A DNA stretch of 64,000 nt from Streptomyces broussonetiae (GCF_009796285.1 NZ_CP047020.1:434001-498000); one strand, 5' to 3'. Numbered from the stretch's first letter, positions 1 to 9,779 are shown. Numbers and translations are program-made. Notes: a model not told the origin generated them from the sequence alone.

Positions 1-2
1 CG

Positions 3-221
3 GGATTCAGGAACGTGGTCACCGCCGATCCGACCACCATGGTCGTCCTGCTGTTCGTCGGAGGCGTGCTGGTCGGCTTCGGCACCCGGCTGGCCGGCGG
101 GTGCAGCTCCGGCCACGGACTCAGCGGCTGCGGCCGTCTGCGCCCGGTCAGCCTGGTTGCGACCGCCGTGTTCTTCGGCACCGCCGTCGCGGTGTCGTTC
201 CTGCTGTGGAAGGTGATCTGA
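3..221 (+). CDS. YeeE/YedE-type sulfur permease, first half (5' end outside window)
   Basis: The frame is open to the left edge, so only the C-terminal 72 or so codons are present. The visible part has a hydrophobic helix, then the family signature [16 protein letters not shown] with its conserved cysteine, then a last membrane helix. YeeE/YedE proteins import thiosulfate or related sulfur species through the inner membrane. The stop overlaps the start of the next gene (TGATG), so the two short proteins are probably translationally coupled halves of one permease. The GTG at 15 could be read as a start, but the family is longer, so it is more likely an internal valine. Confidence 0.8.
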   Translation, partial: GFRNVVTADPTTMVVLLFVGGVLVGFGTRLAGGCSSGHGLSGCGRLRPVSLVATAVFFGTAVAVSFLLWKVI

Positions 222-637
222 TGCGTACCCGGGGTGCGATTCTCGTGGCCAACATCCTCACCGGCCTCACTCTCGGCTACACCGTCTCCAACATCGGCTT
301 CGGCGACTACACCGAGCTGAACCGCATGTTCACCTTCCAGGACCTGCGCATGCTCCTGTCCTTCGCCGGCGCCGTCGTGATCATCGTCTGCGCATTCGCC
401 CTGCTGCGGGTCCCCCGCATCCCCGGGCGCATCCACGCCGGCGTGGTCCCCGGCGCAGTCCTGTTCGGTACCGGATGGGCGATCTCCGGCGGCTGCCCGG
501 CAATACCGATCGTCCAGGTCGCCGGCGGATACCTGCCCGCGCTGGTCACCATCCTCGGCGTCACCGTCGGTATCCGGCTGTGCCGCTGGGCCAACGCCCG
601 CTACTTCCACCTCGACCGCGGCTCCTGCGGACTGTAA
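221..637 (+). CDS. YeeE/YedE-type sulfur permease, second half
   Basis: This is a 138-residue integral membrane protein. It has a TM helix near residues 5-25, another near 45-65, then the second family signature GTGWAISGGCPAIPIVQ with its conserved cysteine and a further helix. It is the partner of the preceding gene: together they supply the two cysteine motifs found in single-chain YeeE proteins. The ATG at 221 overlaps the upstream stop, which fixes the start. The expected role is import of thiosulfate or sulfane sulfur. No metallo-beta-lactamase or rhodanese partner is visible downstream, so any such gene would lie left of the window. Confidence 0.8.
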   Translation: MRTRGAILVANILTGLTLGYTVSNIGFGDYTELNRMFTFQDLRMLLSFAGAVVIIVCAFALLRVPRIPGRIHAGVVPGAVLFGTGWAISGGCPAIPIVQVAGGYLPALVTILGVTVGIRLCRWANARYFHLDRGSCGL

Positions 638-871
638 CCAAGAACGCCCACCGACACGGCCCGCCACAGAAGCGGCCCTCCTTTGACGAGCGCGACCGCG
701 CACTCCCCGCAGCCGGACGCGGACTCGCGGAGTGGAGGCAGACGCGGGCCTGGCAGCCGGTCATTCGCAGTGGTCCGGCCGGGCCCGGGGACGGAGTGCC
801 ACGGAAGCTCGGGACGCCCCCGATGGGCCCCGGCACCTTCTACGCCGACCACCGTGACTCACAAGCCCACG

Positions 872-906
872 CAGGCACCACCCCGAGGTCAGCGGGGCGG
901 TGCCTG
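872..906 (-). terminator. Hairpin terminator after the cold-shock-like gene
   Basis: A 14-bp stem (872-885 with 893-906, one G-U type mismatch) closes a 7-nt loop. It lies about 20 bp beyond the stop of the minus-strand cold-shock-like gene. There is no clear T tract, as is common in actinobacteria. Confidence 0.6.
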
Positions 907-926
907 TCTCACGGTGCTGTCGGGCC

Positions 927-1124
927 TCAGGCCGTCTCGGCCTCGACCGCATGTCGTTCTTGTTCCTGGTCGAAGTGCAGCTCGACGGCGTCCCCCTTCT
1001 GCAACCCCAGGCCCTCGCTGGGATTCAGGAGGTCGCCGACGGTGAAGTCCAGCACGGGCCCACCTTCATCATCTCGGATCTTCCCCTGCATCCGGTCCCA
1101 CACCTGGATCCTTCCTCAAGGCAT
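927..1124 (-). pseudogene. Cold-shock-domain-like protein with TGA at codon 3
   Basis: A well-spaced AGGAG lies 8 nt before the ATG at 1124, but the frame reads ATG CCT TGA and then continues as about 62 sense codons to the stop at 927. The reading after the TGA (GRIQVWD, GGPVLDFTVGDLL, KGDAVELHFD) follows the beta-strand plan of small actinobacterial cold-shock-domain proteins. However, the RNP1 nucleic-acid-binding motif (KGFGFI in the CspA-like gene at 1742) is reduced to QGKI. Either codon 3 mutated from CGA or GGA and the gene is dead, or translation starts at the GTG at 1103 or the ATG at 1091, neither of which has a good ribosome site. It lies in the same direction as the 1252-1464 gene. 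Confidence 0.55.
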
Positions 1125-1251
1125 GACCGTGTCTCCTTCTCTCGAAGATGCCGACAGGCCCCGAGTCACGGGTCGGGGCGCACTGGCCAGCGAACCCGAA
1201 CCCACGTGCGACAAACGGGTGACACCCGGCGCCAGAGTCGCGGCGGAGCAC

Positions 1252-1464
1252 TCAGTGCTCCCACACCTCCGGACCGCCGCCATGCCACTCGATCAGCGGA
1301 TGCTCCATCACATCCACCTCATCCACGCCTTCCAACCCGGCGCGCTGAAGGAACACGCTCAGATCGTGCAGGCTGTACGCCCTACCGAGGAACTCGGCGT
1401 CGACACGGACCTGCCGGCCACCGCCCTCACCGGGCGGATCCACGATCACGCGACGCTCAGCCAT
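1252..1464 (-). CDS. Small conserved hypothetical protein (70 aa)
   Basis: This small soluble protein begins MAERRVIVDPPGEGG and ends IEWHGGGPEVWEH. The layout of a basic N-terminus, a central FLGRAYSLHDLSVFLQRAGL helix and an invariant-looking GGGPEVW tail matches a short protein family I associate with Streptomyces, but its function is unknown to me. It has no signal peptide, membrane helix or cysteine. It lies upstream of, and in the same direction as, the cold-shock-like gene and may share its transcript. Confidence 0.6.
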   Translation of the reverse strand: MAERRVIVDPPGEGGGRQVRVDAEFLGRAYSLHDLSVFLQRAGLEGVDEVDVMEHPLIEWHGGGPEVWEH

Positions 1465-1741
1465 AGCCTCAGTCTCACCCAGCGCCAGGTGAGGCGCGCT
1501 TGGGGGACGGCTGCCAGTGGCGGCCGGTCACCCCACGGAACGCGTTCGTCGTGGTGCTTTCCGGCCGAGTGCCACCAGCCGGTGTAGCGTCGTCATCAGC
1601 AGTCGTGGTTCCGAAGTTCCGTTCGCCCGTGATCGCCATCGCGGGCGTTTTTGCTGTTCAACGCCTCTCCGGACCAGGGCGATCACCTCCGGGGCCGCAC
1701 GGTGCGGGACCCGACACGAGTCCCCTCGAAGGAGACAGCAC

Positions 1742-1945
1742 ATGGCCAAGGGCACTGTGAAGTGGTTCAACGCGGAAAAGGGCTTCGGCTTCATCGAGCA
1801 GGAAGGCGGCGGCCCGGACGTCTTCGCCCACTACTCGAACATCGCCGCCCAGGGCTTCCGCGAGCTCCAGGAGGGCCAGAAGGTCGAGTTCGACATCACG
1901 CAGGGCCCGAAGGGCCCGCAGGCCGAGAACATCCGCCCCGCGTAA
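1742..1945 (+). CDS. CspA-family cold shock protein
   Basis: This 67-residue protein is the standard length for the family. It carries RNP1 (KGFGFI, residues about 16-21) and RNP2 (DVFAHYS, about 30-36) on the five-stranded OB fold, so it should bind single-stranded RNA and DNA and act as an RNA chaperone. The start ATG follows GAAGGAG at normal spacing. The roughly 150-base region upstream has no other gene and probably holds the promoter and a long 5' leader, usual for csp genes. It is followed directly by a strong hairpin terminator. Confidence 0.95.
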   Translation: MAKGTVKWFNAEKGFGFIEQEGGGPDVFAHYSNIAAQGFRELQEGQKVEFDITQGPKGPQAENIRPA

Positions 1946-1954
1946 CGCCGAGCG

Positions 1955-1999
1955 CAAAGAGGCCCCAGCCGGGATACCCACCGGCTGGGGCTCTTTCGG
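1955..1999 (+). terminator. Hairpin terminator after csp
   Basis: An inverted repeat (AAAGAGGCCCCAGCCGG against CCGGCTGGGGCTCTTT, one bulged base) closes an 8-nt loop and starts about 10 bases after the csp stop codon. The ends are A- and T-rich, so it could work in both directions. Confidence 0.85.
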
Positions 2000-2475
2000 T
2001 TCTACCCGCCCCCGATGGTGGGAGGTTTCCGGTCCTCCGCTGTTGCGGACTCCTCAGGAAGAAGGACCGGATGGCGCGGCTTCGTCCGCGCGGCCGCCTG
2101 CTCCGAGGGTCCGCCGCGGGGCCGGGGACACCGCCCGGTGATTACCGAGAACACCCCAGGCCCTCAATCCGTCGAGGTCGGGGAGACGGACTGAGGGAAG
2201 AGAGGCAAGCAAGTCGGCCTGCGGGGCGCGGATGCCGTGCGCGGCCTCCGGGCCGACGCCAAGGATGCGGCGAGCGGTCACACCGGCATCGTACGGGCAC
2301 GGGGTTCTCCCCCTCGTCTCGGCCGGCGCGTCCTCAAGCGACTCGGATCAGCGGTTCACCGTGTCGTTGCCGCACCAGGGACCATGCAAGAGTGGTCGCC
2401 AGGGCGCGGACTCAGGCCACAAAGCCGATGTTGGTGACGTACTCGTACTGGCCCCACTCGGAGCCCAGGTCGACC
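2000..2475. other. Region without a supportable gene
   Basis: No frame here shows a recognisable protein. A minus-strand frame at 2054-2281 starts MTARRILGVGPEAAHGIRAP but has no recognisable continuation, so I do not call it. The region ends where the helicase relic becomes readable, so it may contain scrambled helicase 5' sequence. Confidence 0.4.
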
Positions 2476-4328
2476 ATATGGACGATCCGGACGGACCCTT
2501 CGGGGTGCGCTGCTGCACGCTCACATTGTCCGAGGCGATCGACTGGGGGATCTGCGCGCCGTACCAGGTGGTGTGCGTCGACATCACGGACACCCGGCTC
2601 CAGGCCGCGCAGTTGCTGGGCGAGGACGCGCGGTCGGACGAGGTGTGCGGGGCCCGGATCGCGGCTCTGCAGACGTCGCTGGTGAAGCCGGCGGCCGAGG
2701 AGGACTTCCGTAGGACGCTGGTCTTCCACCACCTGGTCAAGGAAGCCGAGGCTTTCGCGGCCAGCCCTCCCGGACGTCGCCGTGCAACTGCACGCAGGCG
2801 ACCCGCAGCTGTACCCGCCCGAGATCTGGGCGGACTGGCTGTGCGGTGACCATCCTGCGGTCCACCGGCGGCGCGTGCTGAGCGAGTTCGCCGGCGGCGA
2901 CACGGACGAGGCAAGGCGCTTTTTGGGGTCGGCGAAGGTCCTGGGCGAGGGTATCGACACCAAGAACTGCGACAGCGTGTACTTCGCCGACGTACGCGGG
3001 TCCATGCCCGACCTGGTCCAGGCCGTCGGCCGGGCGCTGCGGATCCAGCCTGGCGAGGGCAAGGTGGCCTCGCTGGTGGTGCCGATCCTGCTCGGGCCCG
3101 GGGAGAGTGCGGACAACGTGCTCACCAGCAAGGCCTACGGCGGCCTGGCGAAGCTCTTGGACGCCCTGCGGGCGCACGACACCCGCATCGTGGAGGCCTT
3201 GGCCGTGCCACAGGCGCCCAGCCGATCCAAAGGCGTCCAGAGCCGCAAGGGAGGCCAGGACGAAGAGCACGCCGAGAGCGAAGACGGCGTCTTCGTCTCG
3301 GTGCTGCTGAAATTCAGCACCCCGCGCGCCCCGTCCGCCCTCGCCGCGTTCATCAACCTGCGCGTCCTCAACCCCGAAAAGGAACACTGGCGGCGCGGCG
3401 TGGAGGCCTCCGGCGTCTACGCCCGCTAACACGGTGATCTGAAGGTCCCGTTCACCTTCCGCGTTCCCGATGGCCGGGAGCAGGAAGCCGAGGGCGGAGG
3501 GCGAGGAGGTTGTGCGTGAGGTGTGGCCGGCCTCGCTCGCCGGCTTCGCGCCGGGCAGTGGATCGCCGACGCCCGCCGGCACTACGCCCGCGAGCGCCTC
3601 GACGGCGAACGCGTCCAGCAACTCGAGCAGCTGGGCATGGTCTGGTCACACCGTGACGTCGCGTGGGAAGAAGGACTCACCGCGGCACGCGGGTGGGCCA
3701 CGGAGAACGGGCACCTTGTGGCGCCGTTGGACGCCGTCCACCGGGGCCACAAGGTCGGTATCTGGCTGAAGAACCAGCGCGCTGACGTCCGTGCCGGGAC
3801 GCTGTCGGCGGAGCGGCGCGAGCAGTTGGAGGACGTCGACCCGGCGTGGTGCCCGACCTGGCCCGTGGCGTGGCAGCGCATCTTCCACCTCGTCCGTCGG
3901 CACCTGGCCGGCGGCACACTGCCCACCGTGCCGGGCCAGGCCGTGGACCAGGGTGAAGACCTCAGACGGTGGGTGGGCCAGCAGCGGCTCGGTTTCGACA
4001 CGCTCAGCGTCGTCCAGCAGTGGATGTGCGAGCACGTCCTCGGGATCGAGCCCGCAGCCGAGGAGGAGAAGCCGAAGCCTCGCCGGGCGCATTCCGACCG
4101 GTGGGCGATGAACTACGACGCCGCCTGCCAGTACTACGAACGCGAGGACACCTCCACGTACCCAGGGGACACACCGAACGGATCGTCATCGGCGACGCCG
4201 ACGGCGGGGACCAGTAGGAGCGGCACCTGAAGCTGGGAGCGTGGATCGGCAACCAGCGCAGCAGGGCCGCGAACCTGTCACCGGAGCGGGTGGAACAGCT
4301 CTCCGCGATCGGCCTGCGCTGGGCCTAG
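2476..4328 (+). pseudogene. Decayed DEAD/DEAH helicase with helicase-associated repeats
   Basis: The relic keeps the C-terminal half of a large Streptomyces-type helicase. Near 2476-2775 it reads SEAIDWGICAPYQVVCVDITD; after a frameshift near 2770 it continues in another frame with helicase motifs V-VI (LGEGIDTKNCDSVYFADVRGS, then QAVGRALR). In-frame TAA follows at 3427. After a second shift near 3500-3530, helicase-associated repeats appear (LGQWIADARRHYARERLDG-like, VGIWLKNQR, LRRWVGQQR). A third shift near 4150 and a TAG at 4215 precede a last repeat (LKLGAWIGNQRSR) ending at 4328. The N-terminal Walker A and DEAD segments are absent. At least five lesions make a functional product very unlikely. 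Confidence 0.85.
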
Positions 4329-4602
4329 CCGAAGGAGCCGGAGAAGGGCCGCCAGTGGCGGCTCAGGTACATCTGGCACCGCCTCATGGACAACTCACGC
4401 AGTCCAGGCCGGAGTGCCAGGTGACCAAGAGGCCAACGACTCGTTGAACCGAACACTGCCACAGGCGACGCGGGCCGGGCCGAACGTCTCCCAACCCGGC
4501 CCGCGCCCACGGTGACCCCCGCGTTCGACAGCTTCTGCCGGCAACGGCCGAGGCGCGGTGTGAGGTTGAGCCCACCAAAAGCAGCTGGCAGGCTCACGTC
4601 CC

Positions 4603-5193
4603 GTGATCGATGCCTATGCGAAGAACTACCTGCACGACGACCTGCGTTGGATCCGCGAGGCGATGCTCTCCAAGCTCGACGGGCTCTCCGAATACGATAT
4701 TCGCCGCCCGCTGACCTCAACCGGGACCAACCTTCTCGGCCTGATCAAGCATCTGTCGTTCTGGGAGGCCAGGTACTTCGGCGAGGTCTTTGACCGGCCG
4801 TTCCCCGAGCCCCTGCCGCGGTGGGACGACGAGGCTGAGCGCGGCGCCGACATGTGGGTGACCGAGCACGAGAGCCGCGCGGAGATCGTCGACCGCTACC
4901 GGCGAGTGTGGGATCACGCCGACGCGACGATCGACGCCCTGGCCATCGACGCCCCCGGCCACGTGCCGTGGTGGCCACGCCCCGAGGTGAAGCTGTTCAA
5001 CATCCTGGTCCACGTCCTCACCGAGACCAGCCGGCACGCCGGTCACGCCGACATCCTGCGCGAGCACCTCGACGGCACGGTGGGAGTCGACGCGGCCAGC
5101 GCCGCCCAGCAGGAAGAGGACGACACGTTCTGGGACAACCGGCGCACAGAAATCGAGCGCGCTGCCAGGGCCGCGCGACCAGAACCCCACTGA
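4603..5193 (+). CDS. DinB-family (DUF664) protein
   Basis: This 196-residue four-helix-bundle protein belongs to the DinB/DUF664 superfamily, which includes metal-dependent thiol transferases of actinobacteria. Histidines suited to the family's metal site are visible in the LIKHLSFWEARYF segment and in RHAGHADILREHL near residue 150. The start is a GTG at 4603 giving VIDAYAKNYLHDDL. It is free-standing, with no partner genes, and is followed by an insertion sequence fragment. The true thiol cofactor and substrate cannot be deduced. Confidence 0.85.
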   Translation: MIDAYAKNYLHDDLRWIREAMLSKLDGLSEYDIRRPLTSTGTNLLGLIKHLSFWEARYFGEVFDRPFPEPLPRWDDEAERGADMWVTEHESRAEIVDRYRRVWDHADATIDALAIDAPGHVPWWPRPEVKLFNILVHVLTETSRHAGHADILREHLDGTVGVDAASAAQQEEDDTFWDNRRTEIERAARAARPEPH

Positions 5194-5299
5194 TCAAGTC
5201 GAAGCACGACAGCGGTCCCCGCAGGCGAGGCCAGCTTCCAGCGATCGTGTCCCGCCGCATTGGCCCCGCTTGGCCGGGTGTGCTCTTCGCACCCCGCCG

Positions 5300-5956
5300 T
5301 CCTCACTCAGCGACCCGGACTTCGACACCAAGCTGGATCGGATCGAGTACGCGCTGACCCACCGGCCTGAGCGGACCTTCGCCTTCGACGAGTTCGGCCC
5401 GCTCGGTATCCGCCCGGCCTCCGGCTCGTGCTGGGCCGAGCGGGGCAGGCCCGACCGGTTGCCGGCGACTTACCACCGCACCCACGGCACCACGTACTTC
5501 CATGGTTGCTACTCGGTCGGCGACGACACCCTGTGGGGTGTCGACCGACGCCGCAAGGGCATCGGCTCCAGCTGGGCTGCGCTGAAGTCGATCCGCGCCG
5601 CACGTCCGGACGGTGCCCCGATCCACGTGATCCTGGACAACCTGTCAGCCCACAAGGGCGCCAGGATTCGCCGCTGGGCAGCTGAGAACAAGGTCAAGCC
5701 GTGCTTCACGCCGACGAACGCGTCTTGGGCGAACCCCATCGAGGCGCACTCAGGACCGGCGCGGCAGTTCACCCTCGCCAACTCCAACCATCCCAACCAC
5801 ACTGTTCAGACACGGGAGTTGCACCGCTATCTGCGCTGGCGCAACCAGAATGCGCGGCACCCCGCCGTCCTGGCTGCCCAGCGGCGCGAACGCGCCCGCG
5901 TCCGCAGCGAGAAAGGCATCCGGTGGGGCGGCCGACCACTGGCCATCCCGGCTTGA
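5300..5956 (+). pseudogene. IS630-family transposase, N-terminally truncated
   Basis: The visible frame has the DDE catalytic half: FAFDEFGPLG (first Asp), HVILDNLSAHKG (second Asp) and ASWANPIEAH (Glu), then a C-terminal helix region ending GGRPLAIPA. The N-terminal helix-turn-helix domain of about 120 residues is missing, and no inverted repeat flanks it. It differs from the intact IS630 copy at 6790-8211 and is probably an older insertion. Confidence 0.85.
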
Positions 5957-5981
5957 CCCCGCCCATTGCGGGATGCGCCCG

Positions 5982-6677
5982 TTACGAACCGAGGTCGGCG
6001 CGAACGAGACGGAATGCGGCCGCCGGGTCCGTGGCGCGCGTGACCGTTCGGCCCACGACGACATGGGAGGCTCCGGCAGCAATGGCAGCACGCGGCGTCC
6101 CGGAGCGGGCATGCTCGCACGATGATTCACCGGGCAGTGCAACTCCCGGCGTGACGATCAGGCCGTCGGCACCCAGCGCGCTCCGCAAGGCTGCCACGTC
6201 CTGCGGTGAGGCGATCAGACCGTGGCAGCCGACCCTGGCCGCCAACTGAGCCAACCGGCGCACCTGCTCCTGCGTCGAAGCACCGACGCCGATGTCGGCA
6301 AGATCCCCGTCGGTCATGCTGGTGACCACGGTCAAGGCAAGCACGCGCAGGTCAGGGAAGTCGCGGGCGGCATCGACGGCGGCAGTCATGATGCCCACAC
6401 CGCCCATGCTGTGCACGGTCACCATGGAGACACCGAGAGTTCCTGCGGCACGGACCGCACCAGCAACCGAGTTGGGGATCTCGAAGAGCTTAAGGTCCAG
6501 GAAGACCTCCTTGCCCTGCGCAACGAGATGCTTGATGAAGTCCGGGCCAACCGCGGTGAGCAGTTCCAGGCCGACCTTGTAGAAACGGCACTCGTCCCCC
6601 AGCCGCTCGACGATGTCGTCAGCGGCTGCACGGTTGTCACAATCCAAGGCGACGATGATCTGGCTGGTGGGCTCCAC
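5982..6677 (-). CDS. pyrF: Orotidine 5'-phosphate decarboxylase, short (group I) type
   Basis: OMP decarboxylase makes UMP, the last step of pyrimidine synthesis. The 231-residue TIM-barrel frame has IIVALDCD at the first strand, FLDLKLFEIPNSV at the catalytic strand and GLIVTPGVA plus VVGRTVT at the phosphate-binding loops. The catalytic signature is normally D-x-K-x-x-D; here it reads D-L-K-L-F-E, so the second Asp, which comes from the partner subunit, is Glu. A GTG at 6677 (VEPTSQIIVALD) is chosen because it begins at the first barrel strand. Streptomyces usually carry a longer, different PyrF type, so this looks like an extra acquired copy. An IS630 copy lies about 110 bp upstream and may have cut off its promoter. 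Confidence 0.8.
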   Translation of the reverse strand: MEPTSQIIVALDCDNRAAADDIVERLGDECRFYKVGLELLTAVGPDFIKHLVAQGKEVFLDLKLFEIPNSVAGAVRAAGTLGVSMVTVHSMGGVGIMTAAVDAARDFPDLRVLALTVVTSMTDGDLADIGVGASTQEQVRRLAQLAARVGCHGLIASPQDVAALRSALGADGLIVTPGVALPGESSCEHARSGTPRAAIAAGASHVVVGRTVTRATDPAAAFRLVRADLGS

Positions 6678-6789
6678 GACGTCATTGTGCCGCCGCCTCA
6701 ACCGCTGCCCATCACCAGGGCCTCCCATCAGACCGGCCATCCACAGCTGGCACGCCTGCGCACCCCGGTGATCGTTTCCGGTCACAGAA

Positions 6790-8211
6790 CTAGTGTGATG
6801 CGCCAGAAATCCTGAGGGTTAGTTCTGCTCTGTTTTCTGGCCGGTGGTTCCGACCTTGGCGAGGTAGTCGGCGAGGGATTTGAGGATCTCGTCGGCGGTC
6901 TTGGTCCAGGTGAAGGGTCGCGGGTTCTCGTTCCAGGTGTTGATCCATGCGGTGATGTCGTCTTCCATTGCCTTCACGGAGGTGTGGACGCCGCGGCGGA
7001 TGAGTTTGTCGGTGAGCAGGCCGAACCACCGTTCCACCTGGTTCATCCAGGAGGATCCGGTGGGGGTGAAGTGGACGTGGAAGCGGGGGTGTTTGCCGAG
7101 CCACGTCCTGATCTCGGCGGTGTTGTGGGTGGCGTAGTTGTCACAGACGAGGTGCACGTCGAGCCCGGCGGGCACCGCTTTGTCGATCCGGGTCAGGAAC
7201 TTCTTGAACTCGATCGCCCGGTGGCGGCGGTGCAGTGCCGATATGACAGTGCCGTCGGCGATGTTGAAGGCGGCGAACAGGCTGGTGATGCCGTGCCGCA
7301 GATAGTCGTGGGTACGCCGTTCGGGCATGCCCGGCATCATCGGCAGCACCGGCTGGGACCGGTCCAGCGCCTGGATCTGGGACTTCTCGTCCACACAGAG
7401 CACGACCGCCTTCTCGGGCGGGTGGTGGTACAGGCCGACAACGTCGACGACCTTGGCGACGAACTGCGGATCGGTGGACAGCTTGAAGGAGTCCTGCAGA
7501 TGGGGCTTGAGATCGAACCGCTTCCAGATCCGCCCGATCGAAGACTTCGACAGGCCGGTGCGCTGGGCCATCGAGGCCCGTGACCATTGCGTGTCCTGGC
7601 CCGGGACCGACTCCAGGGTGGCCACGACGACCTCCTCGACCTGGTCGAGGAGGATCGAAGGCGGCCGGCCCGAGCGCGGCTCGTCATGCAGACCATCGAG
7701 GCGTTTTGCGATGAACCGGGCCCGCCAGCGGTCCACGGTCGACCTGTCGATACCGAGGTCGGCAGCGGCCTGCTGGTTCGTCCCGCCCTCCGCGCAGCGC
7801 AGCACGATCTTAGCTCGCAACGCGAGGAACTGGGCGGTCTTCGCCTGCCGTGCCCACTGCGTCAACTGCCTACGCTCAGCATCGTCGAGGACCAGGTCGG
7901 CCTTCGGCCGGCCAATCCAGCCGGCGTCCTGAAGACCCGCCATCCGCTCCGCGGCGAAAGCCCGACGCCACTTGCCCACCGTCTTGGCCTGGACACCGAC
8001 GATCCGTGCAACACCCGCGTTTGACATCCCGTCAGCGCACGCCAGGATGATGCGAGCCTTCTCAGCTGAGCGCCGGTGCGGCAATTGCGTCCGGCGCACT
8101 AACTCGACGCGCTCGGCCTCGGACAGCGTGATCTCCACAGCAGAAGGCCCGGGATGCGACATGACAACAGGGTAGTAGCTAATCCTCAGGATTTCTGGCG
8201 CATCACACTAG
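6790..8211 (-). mobile_element. IS630-family insertion sequence, apparently complete
   Basis: The element is about 1.42 kb. Its 33-bp terminal inverted repeats (6790-6822 and 8179-8211, one mismatch) enclose a single transposase gene. Both outer ends read CTAG, consistent with the TA target preference of IS630 elements. Its right end directly touches the IS701 element. Confidence 0.92.
6819..8162 (-). CDS. IS630-family transposase
   Basis: This 447-residue protein has paired N-terminal helix-turn-helix domains (residues about 30-75 and 105-150, with [19 protein letters not shown]) and a DDE domain. Catalytic residues are visible in [20 protein letters not shown] and [12 protein letters not shown], giving a DDE triad. 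The reading frame is intact from terminus to terminus, so the element may still be mobile. It cuts and joins the 33-bp element ends. Confidence 0.95.
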   Translation of the reverse strand: MSHPGPSAVEITLSEAERVELVRRTQLPHRRSAEKARIILACADGMSNAGVARIVGVQAKTVGKWRRAFAAERMAGLQDAGWIGRPKADLVLDDAERRQLTQWARQAKTAQFLALRAKIVLRCAEGGTNQQAAADLGIDRSTVDRWRARFIAKRLDGLHDEPRSGRPPSILLDQVEEVVVATLESVPGQDTQWSRASMAQRTGLSKSSIGRIWKRFDLKPHLQDSFKLSTDPQFVAKVVDVVGLYHHPPEKAVVLCVDEKSQIQALDRSQPVLPMMPGMPERRTHDYLRHGITSLFAAFNIADGTVISALHRRHRAIEFKKFLTRIDKAVPAGLDVHLVCDNYATHNTAEIRTWLGKHPRFHVHFTPTGSSWMNQVERWFGLLTDKLIRRGVHTSVKAMEDDITAWINTWNENPRPFTWTKTADEILKSLADYLAKVGTTGQKTEQN

Positions 8212-8347
8212 TACTCCAGCAGCACTTTGACGTTTTCCCTTTTCAGGGGCGGTTTGGGTGAGTGTAGTGGGCTGGTTGGCGGCCTGTGTTCTCTTTCCCG
8301 GGCCGCCCCTCGATCGTGTGCAGGCGCCGCTGATAGTGGCAGCGGCG
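8212..8347. repeat. Left terminal inverted repeat of the IS701 element
   Basis: These 136 bp match the reverse complement of 9644-9779 at 135 positions; the single difference is T against G in the CCTTTTC/CCTGTTC stretch. This is far longer than the few tens of base pairs typical of IS ends. Confidence 0.95.
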
Positions 8348-8385
8348 AGCGACGGCTTGGCGTCGTCTGCGCCAATGTGACCATC

Positions 8386-9627
8386 TCAGTGCGCGTGCGC
8401 TGATGAGGGGCTGGTGAGCGGTGATGGGTGAGTGGCCAGTTGCCAGGAGCCGCCGAACTTCTGCCACGGTGAGGGGCGCGAGGCAGGAACCGTTTCTGCT
8501 GCCCCTTTTGCCGCGGCGTCGGCGGCCATCACGGCGAGGAAAGCATGCGCCAGCATGGCCAGGGTGATGTGTCGCATCCAGCCTGTGTAGCGGCGGACTT
8601 CGTACTGGTCGAGGCCGCATTCGTTCTTCGCGGCCTGGAAGGCTTCCTCGATGGCCCAGCGCACCCCGGCGACGCGGACCAGGTGCTCGACCGTGGTGCC
8701 CAGCGGGGCGTAGGCGAGGTAGTAGGCGATCTCCTCGGGTTTGTTGATGCTGCGGCGTGCCAGTGCCCACCGCTGGTGGGTGGGCATCTCGGTGTCGAAG
8801 TCTTCGATGGACGCGATCTGCAGGGCGGCCCAGTGGTAGACGCGCGGGCCCTTCACGCCGTCACCGCACGAACGTCGCTCCCACGCCTCGTTGGGTGCCT
8901 GGGAGAAGAGGTGATCGATGCGTCCGAAGCGCGGCACCTGCTGGGACTTGGGGACCGCGAGCACATATCCCAGGCCGGTCTCCTCCAGCATGCGGCGCAG
9001 CCGACACTCCTGGCCGTAGGCCGAGTCCGCGGTCACCCAGGCGATCGGCAGCGGCGAGGCGATCGCCCGCAGCACCATGGCCTTGGCCAGGTCAGGCTTG
9101 GTGGCGAAGGCCCGCTCGTCAGGAATGTGGGCGGCGCGGCAGCGGTCGCGGTCGTCAGTCCAGGACTTGGGCAGATACAACTCCCGGTCCACCAGGGCGC
9201 GTCCGCGCGTGGTGGCGTAGGCGGCGAACACGCCGATCTGGCAGTTCTCGGTGCGGCCGGCGGTGCCGGAGTACTGGCGCTGCACGCCGGCCGAGGTAGT
9301 GCCTTTCTTGAGGAAGCCGGTGTCGTCGAGGATGAGAGTCCCGTCGGGCTCTCCGAGCCGTTCGGCCACGTAGTGCTGCAGGTCGTCGCGGAGTTCATCG
9401 GCGTCCCAGCGGGCGCCGTTGAGGAGCCGCTGGAGGCGGTCGGGTGTGCGGTGACCGGCGTATTCGGCCAGCTGCCAGCCGTTCTTGCGGCCGACCGGGC
9501 CCAGCAGTCCACGGATGTAGTCACGCATCCTGCGACGCGGCTCGACACGCCTGAAGCGGTGGCCGGTACGCAGGAAGAGTTCCTCGAGCTCGTCGTTCCA
9601 GATCTCAACTGCACGCTCGTCGATCAC
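8386..9627 (-). CDS. IS701-family transposase
   Basis: This 413-residue transposase has the IS701/IS4-superfamily layout: an N-terminal segment ([22 protein letters not shown]), then [12 protein letters not shown] (first Asp), [11 protein letters not shown] (second Asp) and a C-terminal [23 protein letters not shown] (Glu). The ATG at 9627 is only 17 bp inside the right inverted repeat, so the promoter must lie in that repeat. The frame is uninterrupted. A long opposite-strand frame covers the same bases but is a codon-bias shadow. Confidence 0.95.
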   Translation of the reverse strand: MIDERAVEIWNDELEELFLRTGHRFRRVEPRRRMRDYIRGLLGPVGRKNGWQLAEYAGHRTPDRLQRLLNGARWDADELRDDLQHYVAERLGEPDGTLILDDTGFLKKGTTSAGVQRQYSGTAGRTENCQIGVFAAYATTRGRALVDRELYLPKSWTDDRDRCRAAHIPDERAFATKPDLAKAMVLRAIASPLPIAWVTADSAYGQECRLRRMLEETGLGYVLAVPKSQQVPRFGRIDHLFSQAPNEAWERRSCGDGVKGPRVYHWAALQIASIEDFDTEMPTHQRWALARRSINKPEEIAYYLAYAPLGTTVEHLVRVAGVRWAIEEAFQAAKNECGLDQYEVRRYTGWMRHITLAMLAHAFLAVMAADAAAKGAAETVPASRPSPWQKFGGSWQLATHPSPLTSPSSAHAH

Positions 9628-9643
9628 GCCGGGAGGCTGCCCG

Positions 9644-9779
9644 CGCCGCTGCCACTATCAGCGGCGCCTGCACACGATCGAGGGGCGGCCCGGGAAAGAG
9701 AACACAGGCCGCCAACCAGCCCACTACACTCACCCAAACCGCCCCTGAACAGGGAAAACGTCAAAGTGCTGCTGGAGTA
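9644..9779. repeat. Right terminal inverted repeat of the IS701 element
   Basis: This is the near-perfect inverted copy of 8212-8347 and directly precedes the transposase start, so it is expected to contain the transposase promoter. A transcript crossing the whole element could fold the two copies into a 136-bp hairpin. Confidence 0.95.

Larger units (their letters stand above)
8212..9779 (-). mobile_element. IS701-family insertion sequence with 136-bp inverted repeats
   Basis: The 1568-bp element is bounded by CTAG on both sides (8208-8211 and 9780-9783), probably a 4-bp target duplication. The ends begin TACTCCAGCAGCACTTTGAC and extend as inverted repeats of 136 bp. One intact transposase gene fills the space between them. 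The left CTAG is shared with the right end of the IS630 copy. Confidence 0.9.
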
